From NCBI GenBank assembly GCA_003151275.1, contig PLXC01000105.1:1-55582 (forward strand): 55,582 nucleotides of DNA, in the 5' to 3' direction. This document shows, piece after piece, positions 16,380-25,491 of the stretch; the first letter of the stretch is position 1; each line of letters begins with the position of its first letter. This DNA comes from Candidatus Melainabacteria bacterium. GTDB lineage: Bacteria > Cyanobacteriota > Vampirovibrionia > Obscuribacterales > Obscuribacteraceae. The position numbers and the translations under genes were made by a program. The notes beneath the pieces are model-generated. The model worked only from the letters and a program-made list of their open reading frames with translations, was not told the origin of the DNA and did no database searches.

Positions 16380-17557
16380 TTCTCTTCAAGCGGGTCCGCC
16401 GCCAAATCCAAGTTGAGCTGCATGGTCGGAGGTGTGCGTTTCAGATGCTGATAAGCTCTGGCTGTGGCCATTCGACCGCGCGGGGTTCGATGAATGAACC
16501 CATTTTGAATTAAGAAGGGTTCATAGACATCTTCGAGTGTGTCTCGATCCTCACCAAGCGTCGCCGCTATGGTTTCGACTCCGACAGGGCCGCCATTGTA
16601 GTTGTCGATTAGAATTTCAAGGAAACGCCTGTCCGTGTTATCCAAGCCAAAGGAATCTACTTGATACGATTCAAGCGCAGCAATTGCAATCGCTTCATCG
16701 ATTAGTTCTTTTCCTTGAAATTGACCATAGTCGCGAACCAGCCTGACAAGCCGATTGGCAATGCGCGGTGTGCCACGCGCTCGAGAGGCAATCACACGAA
16801 CAGCCTTTTCATCGGCTTTGACGTTCAAAATTCTGGTTGTGCGGGCGACGATGGAGCACAACTCTTCGAGATTGTAAAACTCAAGCCTGCAAACAAATCC
16901 AAAACGATCACGCAGTGCGTTTGAAATCATGCCGGCCTTTGTTGTTGCGCCCACAAGCGTGAAACGAGGCAAAGGTAAACGCATCGTCCGCGTTGCCTGA
17001 CCTTTCCCTGTGGTAAGGTCTATTACAAAATCCTCGATCGCCGGATAAAGCAGCTCCTCAGCCACTCGACTCAGTCTGTGAATCTCATCAATGAAAAGAA
17101 CGTCGTGCTTTTCCAATTGATGAACAAGCCCAATTATGTCTCTTGGCCGTTCAAGGCTCGGTCCTGAAGCCATATGGATATTCGCTTTCATCTCATTGGC
17201 AATCACTTTAGCCAAGGTGGTTTTGCCTAAACCAGGCGGTCCGTAAAATAGAACGTGGTCTAAAGATTCACCCCGTCCCTGTGCCGCAACTATCGACATT
17301 TGCAGCATTGTTTTGATCCGAGATTGACCGACGTATTCAGCTAGAGTCTGTGGGCGCAGAGCATTATCCGAGCGATGATCAGCCGGAGTTTCCTGGGCAG
17401 AGAGCACCAGGGAACGCTTTCGTGCTTTCGATTCGGTCAGTGGAATGGACTGGGGATCACCCGAGGTGCCCTTCTCTTCCCTTGCCAGCGATTCGTCGTC
17501 TGGGCGAGAAGATGAGTTATCCGGTGATTTGCCTTTATAGCTGGGAATAATTGTCAT
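16373..17557 (-). CDS. ruvB: Holliday junction branch migration ATPase RuvB
   Basis: AAA+ motor that, with RuvA, drives branch migration of Holliday junctions. Visible motifs: N-terminal RPQTLAEYVGQ, Walker A GPPGLGKTT, Walker B LFIDEIHRLSRVAEELLYPA, sensor 1 LVGATTKAGMISNALRDRFG with the arginine finger, and a winged-helix C-terminus (LIDNYNGGPVGVETIAATLG, then FIHRTPRGRMAT). The 394 residues exceed the usual about 335-350 because of a Ser/Lys/Asp-rich N-terminal extension of about 60 residues that looks disordered. RuvA is encoded 34 kb away in the same window on the other strand, and ruvC is not seen. First gene of the leftward unit with yibE/F and cdsA. Confidence 0.97.
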   Translation of the reverse strand: MTIIPSYKGKSPDNSSSRPDDESLAREEKGTSGDPQSIPLTESKARKRSLVLSAQETPADHRSDNALRPQTLAEYVGQSRIKTMLQMSIVAAQGRGESLDHVLFYGPPGLGKTTLAKVIANEMKANIHMASGPSLERPRDIIGLVHQLEKHDVLFIDEIHRLSRVAEELLYPAIEDFVIDLTTGKGQATRTMRLPLPRFTLVGATTKAGMISNALRDRFGFVCRLEFYNLEELCSIVARTTRILNVKADEKAVRVIASRARGTPRIANRLVRLVRDYGQFQGKELIDEAIAIAALESYQVDSFGLDNTDRRFLEILIDNYNGGPVGVETIAATLGEDRDTLEDVYEPFLIQNGFIHRTPRGRMATARAYQHLKRTPPTMQLNLDLAADPLEEKW

Positions 17558-17736
17558 CGTCCAGCAATTATCGCAAACGCATGTACTCTATGAACCCGGC
17601 AGACGAAAGCCAATCATGAAAAGAACTCAAGGTGAAATGCGCGCTAAGATCAAGGGCGACACAGACATCACTCGAACGAATATATCTAAGGCGGGCATGT
17701 AAGACTATCCTCGGATAACAAAGCCTCAAGGAATGT

Positions 17737-20166
17737 ATGGCTACTGACGCTCCTGAACCCGCAAACCGGTCTCAAGATTCACAAATCGAACAATCGAGTC
17801 AATCGAGTCGGTCCGAATCGAGTGCGGAAAAACCCGAATCGAAGCCAATCGTTAATAAAGAGGTCCAGGTGGCTGGACCTGAAGCGCATCATGATCTCTT
17901 TCCTTCAGAGCGCTCTTTCTTCAATTGGCTTTCTGTCGGGACTCTAGGCTTTTTCGCCTTAGTGTTTGCTTTAAGCGCTCATCACATTTACAACACTGGA
18001 TTTCGTGTTGGCGACGCAGCCGACAGAGACCTCGTTGCTACTCACGCCAGTCTGGTCATCGACGAAGCAGCAACAAAGCAAGCCCGGGAGCGAGCTCGTC
18101 AGGCTGTAATGCCAGTTTTCAAAACAAACAAAGACGACGACAAAAAAACTCGGCAAGCCATAGCCGACTTGCTCAACGAAATCAATAAATTGCATGCAGC
18201 GGGCTTGCACGCAGTTCCTAGTAAGTCGCGGCCAGCTGTGCTGGAGTATCAAAATCTGTTAACAGGAGAAGATGCAGCCTTCGCCAATGGTGTCAAAGTT
18301 GAAGCGACTCGACTGGATACAACGGAAACAGAGCTCAAATCGCAACGAGAGATTTTGAAGAAAATCAAAGCGGAAGATCCCAATCTGCAGCCATTTGAAA
18401 TTACTATCGCCCTATCCGTTCAGGATGCTGATCTTGCTGCATACAAAACGAATGTTGAAAAAACGGCCAGTCGTATTATTCGCATTTTTCATCGACTGCC
18501 GGAAGAGCCTGACTCGTGGATTGAGCCAGCGATCGAATTTCTGCCCGACGATTGGGCGGCTCCACTGCGAAAAGCCACCGCTCAACTGATCTGCTCACAA
18601 CTTCATCCAAACATGGAAGTTGATTTAGCCGCTACAGAAAACAAAGCGACACTCACTGCAGTGGCCGTCAAGCCAATGATGAAACAGATTACCGTTGGCG
18701 AGCTAATCGTCAAAAAGAACGCAATGATCACGCCTGAAAACGTAGAAATTTTGCAAACAATGGGCATCAGTGAAACAAACCGCTGGCCGTTTATAGTCGG
18801 CTTAGCATTGTCACTGGCAGCGGCAGTCTCGCTGGTGGCGCTCTTTTTGTTTGCCATGGAACCAAAACATTTGTTCTCTACCGCATCGATTGGATTGATG
18901 TACACGGTATCAGTAGTGGTGTTCGCATTATCAGCAATCTGGGGGAAATCATTCCCACAAATCGTGCCGTTGTCTGCTGCAGCTCTTATTCTGACAATTT
19001 TCTTGGGTCAGCGAGTAGCAATCGCAGTAACGGTGACCATTGCAATATTCCTAGGCGTTGACGGCTTGTTGGATTTTTATAACCTGGTCGCCCTCTGCAC
19101 CGCAGCTGGTGCTGCCATCGGCTTCTACTCAAAGAAGCGGCACGCGCTCATGTCGACAGGCTTGATTATGGCAGTTGCTCAAGGGCTCGGTTTTGTAATC
19201 GCCTCACTGGTCAGTGGCGTTTCCTCTCCGACGACACTAGTTAAAGGTCTGACCTACGAATTTTTTGGCGGGATCATTCTTTCCATCGTATCGATCGGCT
19301 CACTACCATTCTTAGAAAGCATTTTTGGAATGTTGACACCGTTCCGGCTGGCCGAACTTACAGACGCGGACCAACCGCTCTTGCGTAAACTTGAAGAGAA
19401 TGCACCAGGTACGTATCAGCATAGTCTCGCCGTCGCCAATCTAGCTGAGGCGGGCGCTCGAGGCATTGGAGCGGATGTTAATCTTGTGCGGGCCGGTGCT
19501 TTTTATCACGACGTCGGTAAGATGGTGCGACCAAAATATTTCATCGAGAATCAACTTGGAGACAAGAACCCTCATGATTCAATGTCTCCAGAGGACAGCC
19601 GTGATCGAGTGCTGGCCCATGTTACAGACGGCATTGCCGTGGCGAAAGAATATGGACTTCCTAAGGCTGTTCAAGACTTTATTCCTATGCACCAAGGCAC
19701 ATCACTGATGGCTTACTTTTATCACAAGGCATGCCTCAGAGATGGCACAGACAAAGTTGACCCAAACTTCTATCGTTATCCAGGACCTAAGCCACAATCA
19801 AAAGAGACATCAATAGTGATGTTAGCCGATGTGTCCGAAGCTGTAACGCACAGCATGAAGGATCCGTCGCAAGAGGAAGTAGAGGAAGCGATGAGCAAGG
19901 TTTTCCAAAATCGTTGGGACGATGGTCAGTTCAATGAATCAGGATTGACGTATGCCGAATTAGAGGGCATCAAAAAGGCGTTCGTTCATGTATGGCGAAC
20001 CTTGCACCACGAGCGCCTCAAGTATCCAAGCACAACAACAGGTAGAATGGCTGTTCCACCAGAAGCAGTGCCGGCAGGCACCACACCAGGAAGCACCACA
20101 TCAGCAAGCGCTACATCAGTGTCGACAGCAGAACAAACGATTGCTGATTCCGTAAAGAAAGATTAG
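17737..20166 (+). CDS. 7TM-HD family phosphohydrolase (PgpH-type)
   Basis: An 809-residue protein. Residues 1-60 are Ser/Glu-rich and cytosolic, with a membrane span near 65-85. A long extracytoplasmic region (about 90-350) carries the 7TMR-HDED features. About seven spans follow (350-540), and a cytosolic HD domain lies at about 545-720. Metal-binding residues are visible: H in GTYQHSLAVANLAEAGARG, HD at 591-592 in FYHDVGKM, and a later HQGT and D in MLADVSEAV. Characterised PgpH proteins of Listeria and others hydrolyse cyclic di-AMP; that activity is assumed by homology and not shown. The C-terminal about 45 residues are a Thr/Ser-rich low-complexity tail. The usual downstream ybeY is absent here. 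Confidence 0.9.
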   Translation: MATDAPEPANRSQDSQIEQSSQSSRSESSAEKPESKPIVNKEVQVAGPEAHHDLFPSERSFFNWLSVGTLGFFALVFALSAHHIYNTGFRVGDAADRDLVATHASLVIDEAATKQARERARQAVMPVFKTNKDDDKKTRQAIADLLNEINKLHAAGLHAVPSKSRPAVLEYQNLLTGEDAAFANGVKVEATRLDTTETELKSQREILKKIKAEDPNLQPFEITIALSVQDADLAAYKTNVEKTASRIIRIFHRLPEEPDSWIEPAIEFLPDDWAAPLRKATAQLICSQLHPNMEVDLAATENKATLTAVAVKPMMKQITVGELIVKKNAMITPENVEILQTMGISETNRWPFIVGLALSLAAAVSLVALFLFAMEPKHLFSTASIGLMYTVSVVVFALSAIWGKSFPQIVPLSAAALILTIFLGQRVAIAVTVTIAIFLGVDGLLDFYNLVALCTAAGAAIGFYSKKRHALMSTGLIMAVAQGLGFVIASLVSGVSSPTTLVKGLTYEFFGGIILSIVSIGSLPFLESIFGMLTPFRLAELTDADQPLLRKLEENAPGTYQHSLAVANLAEAGARGIGADVNLVRAGAFYHDVGKMVRPKYFIENQLGDKNPHDSMSPEDSRDRVLAHVTDGIAVAKEYGLPKAVQDFIPMHQGTSLMAYFYHKACLRDGTDKVDPNFYRYPGPKPQSKETSIVMLADVSEAVTHSMKDPSQEEVEEAMSKVFQNRWDDGQFNESGLTYAELEGIKKAFVHVWRTLHHERLKYPSTTTGRMAVPPEAVPAGTTPGSTTSASATSVSTAEQTIADSVKKD

Positions 20167-20209
20167 GGGCTGACACCATATTCTATCTAGTAATTTTGCA
20201 GAGTAAAAT

Positions 20210-20692
20210 ATGCCGCAACCAATGAACAACGACAAAGAAAAAGCTGCCGGCAACATGCTAAAAGACGTGGTCTGGCTGCTGGGCGGAACTAAAGAAGACC
20301 GTGCTTTAGAAAATTATCGAAACCCAGAAGAAGAGCTTCCAGGCAAACAATTGGTTGATCTGCTATATCAGACATTCGCCACTCTTGATCCCGACAACAA
20401 CGGGATCTCGCGTGCAGAAATGACTGCTGCCCTTGTGCAGCCTAATCTCTTTTCTGCAGATCAATACGCGATGCTCAAATTAGTCGCCAAATATTTTGAC
20501 ACCATAATCAATCTGGCTGATGATGAGCCTTTGGACGAAACTGTAATTACAAAAACCGATGCGCAAGTTTTGGGTCAATTTTTGCAGAATTCGGATTTCA
20601 AATTGTCAGAATTACATCAATGGATTGCCATATCGAATGGGACAGCCACAGAAAAAGACATCGGTCCGCCGCCAATGTCCGGCTCTCATTAG
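20210..20692 (+). CDS. EF-hand-like small protein
   Basis: A 160-residue soluble acidic protein. Residues 60-70 read DPDNNGISRAE, resembling a calcium-binding EF loop (Asp, Asp, Asn, Gly, hydrophobic, Glu). The spacing from first Asp to Glu is one residue shorter than the standard 12-residue loop, so calcium binding is possible but not certain. Helices flank it on both sides (LVDLLYQTFATL before, EMTAALVQ after). The second half has DDEPLDETVI and TDAQVLGQFL, possibly a degenerate partner hand. It lies 43 nt after the 7TM-HD gene on the same strand and may be co-expressed. The 3-prime end is near a convergent gene, with a CCTCCGG/CCGGAGG hairpin between. Confidence 0.65.
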   Translation: MPQPMNNDKEKAAGNMLKDVVWLLGGTKEDRALENYRNPEEELPGKQLVDLLYQTFATLDPDNNGISRAEMTAALVQPNLFSADQYAMLKLVAKYFDTIINLADDEPLDETVITKTDAQVLGQFLQNSDFKLSELHQWIAISNGTATEKDIGPPPMSGSH

Positions 20693-20709
20693 AGCGGGAG
20701 ACGCCTAAA

Positions 20710-20740
20710 CCTCCGGGCCATTCGATTATTCTTCCGGAGG
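20710..20740. terminator. Hairpin between convergent EF-hand-like and MshEN-repeat genes
   Basis: CCTCCGG at 20710-20716 pairs exactly with CCGGAGG at 20734-20740. The loop contains the stop codon of the leftward MshEN-repeat gene (20726). It lies just beyond the EF-hand-like gene, in the position of a shared terminator, but lacks a good T-run on either strand. Confidence 0.4.
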
Positions 20741-21949
20741 CACTCGCAACCGGGTTCTCGTTGTCCAACCAAGTTGAAAAATCGCTTCATCAAAACTCAG
20801 ATTCGCCCGTAACGAAAAATCTAGCGCCATTATTGCCTGTTGAAAATTGACTACCTTTTCGTCGATCAAATACACGCTTCGCAAGGCTCCATAGAGTGCT
20901 CTTTCATTGACCAGATTGTAATGCAGCAAAAGCTTGCAGACATCAGCAGCTTGATTGTAGTTAACTTCGAGGCATTCTTGAATATCGTTCGGTACATTGA
21001 TCAGGGTCACTGCGCCAGATGATGTGAGAATTTCCATCAACTGAACAGATTTATTTTTTCGTTGTCTGAAGATCGCCACTTCAGCAACCGCTTTATACAA
21101 AGGAACTTTATCGGCGCGCACCATCAGCAATGTTTCAGTTGCAAGCGGCGCAGTCAGTGTGCCGTTATCCAACATCTCTTGAATCTCGATGCCAGCCGCT
21201 ACGACTTCGGGTGTAGCCAAGCGGGACTCGACAAATACCTCACCAATGAATGATCCCGTCATCAATGAACGGTGCAACGCGTCGAGCAGCTGCTGTTCTG
21301 TGATCATGCGAGCCTCCATAAAGAGCTCTCCCAATTTCAAAGAAGGTTTCATCGGCAGCCGGACGAAACCACGGTTTACGTCCGCCTTTTCCAGCTTACG
21401 TTCGCGCTCGGATGCAGCTCGCAGCCCCTGAATTGCTTGATCTCGGCCGATCATGCCTCGACGTATAAGTTGTTGGGCAAGCAACGCGGTGTAGATAAGA
21501 GCTTGCGATACAAATCCGCGAAAACAGAATATGTGTCCAAGCGGTAGCCCGGTTCGAACGTTCGTCTGCAATGCTTCGTCTAGTTCTTTGTTGCTGACAA
21601 TATTGGCGGCCACCAACAATTGTCCCAACTTATTGGTCAGCTGATCTTCCGGTTGAACAAACCCTGATGACTGCAGCGCTTCTGCAAGAGGAATTTTTTC
21701 CTTGTGGGCGATCTGCAAAACGGCAATGCCAACCTCTAAGGGAAGCAATCCATCGTTGACCAGCGACTGAACCTCGAGAGCAGTGCGCAGCTGCGGCTCA
21801 GTCAGATAACCCGACATGACCAAGACTTTTCCGATCGGCAACCCCCGTTGCTCAAAGTTGTGAAGAGCATTACGAATATATTCAGAGGTTAAAATTCCAG
21901 ATTGCATCAAAAGATCGCCTATGCGGATCTGTTTCTGCTCGTCTGACAT
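20726..21949 (-). CDS. Tandem MshEN/GspE-N-like protein without ATPase domain
   Basis: A 407-residue protein built from four related units of about 55-60 residues. Each has R/K-L/I-G-x-L-L-x3-G-x-I/L-T/S-x4-x-AL-x-x-Q, then a P-L/I-G-x-V-like half and a second x-AL-x-x-Q helix: QIRIGDLLMQSGILT, NKLGQLLVAANIVS, LKLGELFMEARMIT and VQLMEILTSSGAVT. This is the pattern of the MshEN domain found at the N-terminus of type II secretion and type IV pilus ATPases, where it can bind cyclic di-GMP. The fourth copy is the most degenerate. No Walker motifs, signal peptide or membrane span are present, so it is an isolated sensor or adaptor. Ligand binding is inferred. Confidence 0.8.
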   Translation of the reverse strand: MSDEQKQIRIGDLLMQSGILTSEYIRNALHNFEQRGLPIGKVLVMSGYLTEPQLRTALEVQSLVNDGLLPLEVGIAVLQIAHKEKIPLAEALQSSGFVQPEDQLTNKLGQLLVAANIVSNKELDEALQTNVRTGLPLGHIFCFRGFVSQALIYTALLAQQLIRRGMIGRDQAIQGLRAASERERKLEKADVNRGFVRLPMKPSLKLGELFMEARMITEQQLLDALHRSLMTGSFIGEVFVESRLATPEVVAAGIEIQEMLDNGTLTAPLATETLLMVRADKVPLYKAVAEVAIFRQRKNKSVQLMEILTSSGAVTLINVPNDIQECLEVNYNQAADVCKLLLHYNLVNERALYGALRSVYLIDEKVVNFQQAIMALDFSLRANLSFDEAIFQLGWTTRTRLRVPPEE

Positions 21950-22012
21950 AGAATCGCCCTTTCGCCGATCAGCAATGCTGAATTAGCATCACTCCAAACC
22001 TAATCAAGGTTA

Positions 22013-22110
22013 AGTCGCAGCAGCTTGCGGAGTCGGGCAGCTTGCGGAGTCGAGCAGCTTCGCTGCATAGACCCCTCTAGAGTGCACAGACCCCACTCGT
22101 GTGCATAGAC
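22013..22110. repeat. Imperfect short repeats behind rsmD, also found near 51.8 kb
   Basis: Three 17-19-nt units of AGTCG-x-GCAGCTTGCGG type lie at 22013-22030, 22031-22047 and 22048-22066. They are followed by two units of AGACCCC-x-CT-x-GTGCA type up to about 22110. The combined sequence AGTCG-x-GCAGCTT-GCTGCA-AGACC-x-CTAG-GTGC recurs with few changes at 51777-51820. Both places are gene ends: downstream of rsmD and downstream of ruvA. Confidence 0.65.
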
Positions 22111-22114
22111 TATC

Positions 22115-22672
22115 CTAGGATAACAGTTGATCGGTTTGATTGCGAAAGAAAGATAGAACTGTCTGACCATATTGACGACGATCGTAGACCTGTAACGCGC
22201 CTTCTGGATCAGCAAATTTGTAGCCGCGAATGTGTTCAATCGCCAGAACGCCACCTGCTTTCAACAATTCGTAGCGCTCGACTGTTTCGACAACACCAAC
22301 AGGGTAATTCGTCTTGTAAGGTGGGTCGGCAAAGATGATGTCAAATTTGAGTGGCGGCAATGTTGAGAGAATATGCCTGTAATCACCGGCTATTACTTCA
22401 CCTTCGAATCCAAGGAACTTCAAACTTTCTGCCAATGACTTGACCATGCGGCGATCCGCTTCCACCGAGACAAGGGAATTGGCACCTCGACTAAGAGCTT
22501 CCAACCCCATTAGGCCGGTGCCGGCGAAGACATCAAGAAAATCGCAGTCGCCAACTTTTGCTTGCAAAATGTTAAAAAAAGCCTGCCTTATTTTTGAGGC
22601 AGTCGGTCGAACTGCCAAACCATCAGGGCTTGGAACCAAGCGGCCTCTTGCTTCCCCACCTGTTATACGCAT
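22115..22672 (-). CDS. rsmD: 16S rRNA (guanine(966)-N(2))-methyltransferase
   Basis: SAM-dependent methyltransferase acting on G966 of 16S rRNA in the assembled 30S subunit. At 185 residues it is of standard size. Motifs in order: MRITGGEARGR start, RPTASKIRQAFFNIL, SAM-binding LDVFAGTGLMGLEALSRGA, acidic VEADRR, and catalytic DPPY in DIIFADPPYK, followed by the C-terminal LAIEHIRG strand. The common downstream partner coaD is not here. The stop lies next to the short-repeat array at 22013-22110. The gene is divergent from nusB, with 160 nt between the two starts. Confidence 0.95.
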   Translation of the reverse strand: MRITGGEARGRLVPSPDGLAVRPTASKIRQAFFNILQAKVGDCDFLDVFAGTGLMGLEALSRGANSLVSVEADRRMVKSLAESLKFLGFEGEVIAGDYRHILSTLPPLKFDIIFADPPYKTNYPVGVVETVERYELLKAGGVLAIEHIRGYKFADPEGALQVYDRRQYGQTVLSFFRNQTDQLLS

Positions 22673-22832
22673 AAATCCGTCACCGTCAAATCAAAAATTT
22701 CCTTTTTGCGACATTTTAAGCGCTGATGCAGGAATCTACCGTGAACAGGTCGTCATGGTAACATGTGACATCTATGGCTCGTAAAAAGCAGGCACTATCG
22801 CTTGTGGCGCGGACTCTCATCGGTAAAAACAA

Positions 22833-23627
22833 GTGGCAACAGGACGTCGAATAGCACGAGAATTAGCGGTGATTGTCATGCCGCAACTTCCGAAAGACCG
22901 CGAGAAGCTGGAAAAGCAAGACTTGGATGTCATCGTTTCCAAGTCAGTGCGTATGCTTTGCGATTATGCAAAACAAAACTTAGCTGATGCAAACGCACTT
23001 TTGCTCAATTGCTCTCAGTCACTAGCAGACATCGAATTCGATCATCCACGCAACAAAGACGCCATCGATGAGATGGGTCCAGTTCCGGTTACAACAGGTC
23101 AATTAAAAGAAGCTGTGGAGAAATTAGATCGGGCCTTAAACTTTGCTGCCGAAGCTCTAGACGTTCCTGATTTGGCCATGCTCGAAGGAACAATGCCGCT
23201 CACAGTAGAGTGCAAAAATTGCGGACACACAGGGCAAAGTCACGTTCCCAAAAATGATAAAAACGAAGTGCGCGAATTTCTGGTGCGCATCATCACGGTG
23301 TATGTTGAACATCGCGCTCAAATCGACGAGTTTATCAAGTTTGCAAAGGCGAAGTGGAATGTGGACAGGATGGTCAGCATCGATCGCGACATCTTGAGAC
23401 TGGCTTGCGCAGAGGCTTTCTTCATTGATGACGTGCCAGTCAACGTGGCGATCAGTGAAGCGGTTGAGCTTGCTCATCGATTCGCCGATGAGAAGGCGGC
23501 AAAATTTATCAATGGTGTGCTTTCCGATTTATCTGAAGAAGCAAAACATTTTCGCCTTAAAGGCACATTCAGAGAGCGTGAGCAGACAGAGATCAATGTT
23601 GACGATCAGAGTTTGAGCAAACTTTAA
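22833..23627 (+). CDS. nusB: Transcription antitermination factor NusB, long form
   Basis: RNA-binding factor of the rRNA antitermination complex (with NusE/S10). The N-terminus RRIARELAVIVMPQL and the C-terminal half (VDRMVSIDRDILRLACAEAF, then DVPVNVAISEAVELAHRFAD and KFINGVLSDL) are unmistakable NusB. At 264 residues it is much longer than the about 140 of E. coli NusB. The extra about 110 residues lie between the first helix and the C-terminal bundle and include a CKNC pair (ECKNCGHTGQSH), perhaps a small metal site. Cyanobacterial NusB proteins also carry an insertion, which supports the lineage guess. The start is GTG at 22833. The gap to ftsY is only 10 nt, so the two form an operon. 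Confidence 0.93.
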   Translation: MATGRRIARELAVIVMPQLPKDREKLEKQDLDVIVSKSVRMLCDYAKQNLADANALLLNCSQSLADIEFDHPRNKDAIDEMGPVPVTTGQLKEAVEKLDRALNFAAEALDVPDLAMLEGTMPLTVECKNCGHTGQSHVPKNDKNEVREFLVRIITVYVEHRAQIDEFIKFAKAKWNVDRMVSIDRDILRLACAEAFFIDDVPVNVAISEAVELAHRFADEKAAKFINGVLSDLSEEAKHFRLKGTFREREQTEINVDDQSLSKL

Positions 23628-23637
23628 AACGAGAATT

Positions 23638-24696
23638 ATGAACGACGAACAAGAAGAACAAGAACAGCAACAGCAAGGCAAGAACTGGTGGGGTTCAACT
23701 TTAGGCAAGCTGAAGACGGCCCTGGCTAGAACCAAAAGCGCCGTGGTCGACTCCGTTGTCGACAGAGGTTCTGAGGACGAAGCAAATGTTCAAGAGTACG
23801 CCGGCATAAACTCTTTCACGAGTCAGAATCAAGCTGTCGCTCAGCCTCAGCCTCCTCCACCACCTCCGCCGCGCGCAATCGATGAAGACTACCTTGAAGA
23901 CATCGAAGAAAAGTTGATTCGAGCTGATTTAGGTCTCTCAACAGCAGAACTTTTGACCTCGCATCTACGCAAAGAAGCTAAGTCTAAAGGCTGGAATAGC
24001 CGTGATGTAGAGTCTTTCTTAAAGGCGGAGTTTACGGCAATGCTTGCCGATATTCCAAGCTGCAAACTCAACTACACACCAGGGATGTTAAACATCTACA
24101 TGGTAGTCGGCGTGAACGGCACCGGAAAAACAACAAGCATAGGCAAGTTGTCCTGGCGTTTGAAACAAGAAGGCAAGCGTGTTCTCATGGCTGCTGCCGA
24201 TACATTTCGGGCTGCTGCAGAAACGCAATTAGAGATCTGGGCAGAACGTGCGGGCGTAGATATCGTGCGCCTGCAAGATGGATCGGATCCCGGCGCCGTG
24301 GTCTTTCAAGCAATACAAAGAGCGAAAGCAGAAAAATATGACGCGTTGGTAATTGATACCGCAGGCAGATTGCACAACAAAGCAAATTTGATGTCAGAGC
24401 TGAAAAAAGTTCGTGGTGTTGTCGAAAAACATGCCGCAGACCAGCCTCTGGAAGCGCTTTTGGTGTTAGACGCTTCAATCGGTCAGAACGGTTTACAGCA
24501 AGCAAAAGTCTTCACTGAAGTCTGTCCGTTGACTGGTGTCATTCTGACAAAACTTGATGGCAGCGCAAAAGGTGGTGTCGTATTCAGTGTGGCACGCGAG
24601 CTGAAAATCCCAGTCAAATTGATCGGACTAGGAGAGCAGATTGACGACTTGCGTGATTTCGAGCCGAACTTATTCGTTGAAGCCTTGTTTGCGTAG
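23638..24696 (+). CDS. ftsY: Signal recognition particle receptor FtsY
   Basis: SRP-family GTPase that docks ribosome-SRP complexes at the membrane. At 352 residues it has an acidic, Gln-rich N-terminus with a run of prolines (PPPPPPPRA near 75-83), then the helical N domain (about 85-150, [15 protein letters not shown]). The G domain has G1 [14 protein letters not shown], the insertion [18 protein letters not shown]3 [14 protein letters not shown]4 [10 protein letters not shown] and the closing [14 protein letters not shown]. All GTPase motifs are intact. It lies 10 nt behind nusB. Its last 27 nt overlap the 3-prime end of the convergent secreted-protein gene at 24670, an unusual tail-to-tail overlap. 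Confidence 0.97.
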   Translation: MNDEQEEQEQQQQGKNWWGSTLGKLKTALARTKSAVVDSVVDRGSEDEANVQEYAGINSFTSQNQAVAQPQPPPPPPPRAIDEDYLEDIEEKLIRADLGLSTAELLTSHLRKEAKSKGWNSRDVESFLKAEFTAMLADIPSCKLNYTPGMLNIYMVVGVNGTGKTTSIGKLSWRLKQEGKRVLMAAADTFRAAAETQLEIWAERAGVDIVRLQDGSDPGAVVFQAIQRAKAEKYDALVIDTAGRLHNKANLMSELKKVRGVVEKHAADQPLEALLVLDASIGQNGLQQAKVFTEVCPLTGVILTKLDGSAKGGVVFSVARELKIPVKLIGLGEQIDDLRDFEPNLFVEALFA

Positions 24697-25320
24697 GTCT
24701 TCACGTTTTACAAAATTATTCGACAATTGATTCTGCCACCAGATATGACCCAGGGCATTGATCTTCACTTCGCCTTTTGGTACTGGCGTGCCGTCATAAA
24801 AGCGTCCACCCAGGGCTGCTAGCTTGTCGCCCCAGACCATTGGACCCTTGTAGATGCCGGTAGTGTCATAGTAGCCGCCGGTGCCGCATTGCCCCCATCT
24901 GTACGGAGCGTCATCGGCATTGGTCCACTTCGGTTTTTGAGCTTGAATCCGCATTGCATAAGGATTGTTGTTGTTGAAGTCTCGAGTAAAACCACGGATC
25001 AAATCGCGATTGCGATCTAGAGTGCTTTGCATAGGCGCGCCTCTAAAGCTGCTCGCTGAAGCGTTCAAAATCGGTTTTTTGGGCGCGACTTTCACCACCT
25101 TTGGAGGCTCAGGGTTAGTTACCGCTGGCTTGTGTGCTTGAACATGGTCATGTTTGGCCTGAACACTGATTTGACCACTTAATGGCGCTCGCTTAATTAC
25201 ACGCGTGGTATCGAGACGAGGTGTGTCAGCACGCAATGTCTCATCAGCTAAAGCTCCACTTTGGAGTTGAACGATTCCAATTGCCAACACTGGCAACCAC
25301 ACTATTCGACTTGCAGTCAT
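24670..25320 (-). CDS. Secreted protein of unknown function
   Basis: A 216-residue protein from the ATG at 25320, chosen because AGGAG lies 7 nt upstream and a signal peptide starts directly there (ASRIVWLPVLAIGIVQLQSG, cleavage near ALA-DE). The mature N-terminal third is basic and Pro/Lys-rich (VVKVAPKKPILNAS), like a cell-wall-associated linker. The C-terminal part is compact, Trp- and Gly-rich (DAPYRWGQCGTGGYYDTTG, then MVWGDKLAALGGRFYDGTP). I do not recognise the domain. A Cys is present in the WGQCGTGG segment. The 3-prime end overlaps ftsY tail-to-tail. A longer ORF beginning 33 nt upstream lacks a ribosome site. Confidence 0.65.
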   Translation of the reverse strand: MTASRIVWLPVLAIGIVQLQSGALADETLRADTPRLDTTRVIKRAPLSGQISVQAKHDHVQAHKPAVTNPEPPKVVKVAPKKPILNASASSFRGAPMQSTLDRNRDLIRGFTRDFNNNNPYAMRIQAQKPKWTNADDAPYRWGQCGTGGYYDTTGIYKGPMVWGDKLAALGGRFYDGTPVPKGEVKINALGHIWWQNQLSNNFVKREDLRKQGFNE

Positions 25321-25491
25321 TCTTGTCTCCTGAAAACCCAGGTCATTGGTCAAGCACTCGGAATAAGCTACCTAGGGGCAGCGTGCCATCGGTCCGATTA
25401 GATTATCGCCTAATGCCCATGACATTGGGCAACTTGGTTAAGCCTATTAAATATTAGCTTCGGGTTCTAAGACAGGAAGTTCGATCAATTA

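Noticed and set aside
17704..17722. Palindrome-like AGACTATCCTCGGATAACA, also near 22107 (one change)
   Set aside because: The second copy lies in the last codons of rsmD and a third partial match near 44331 is weak; chance similarity is likely, so no operator is claimed.
22774..22854. 26-codon ORF (MARKKQALSLVARTLIGKNK...) just before nusB
   Set aside because: Weak ribosome site, no recognisable family and it overlaps the nusB start; could be a leader peptide but the evidence is too thin to list as a gene.
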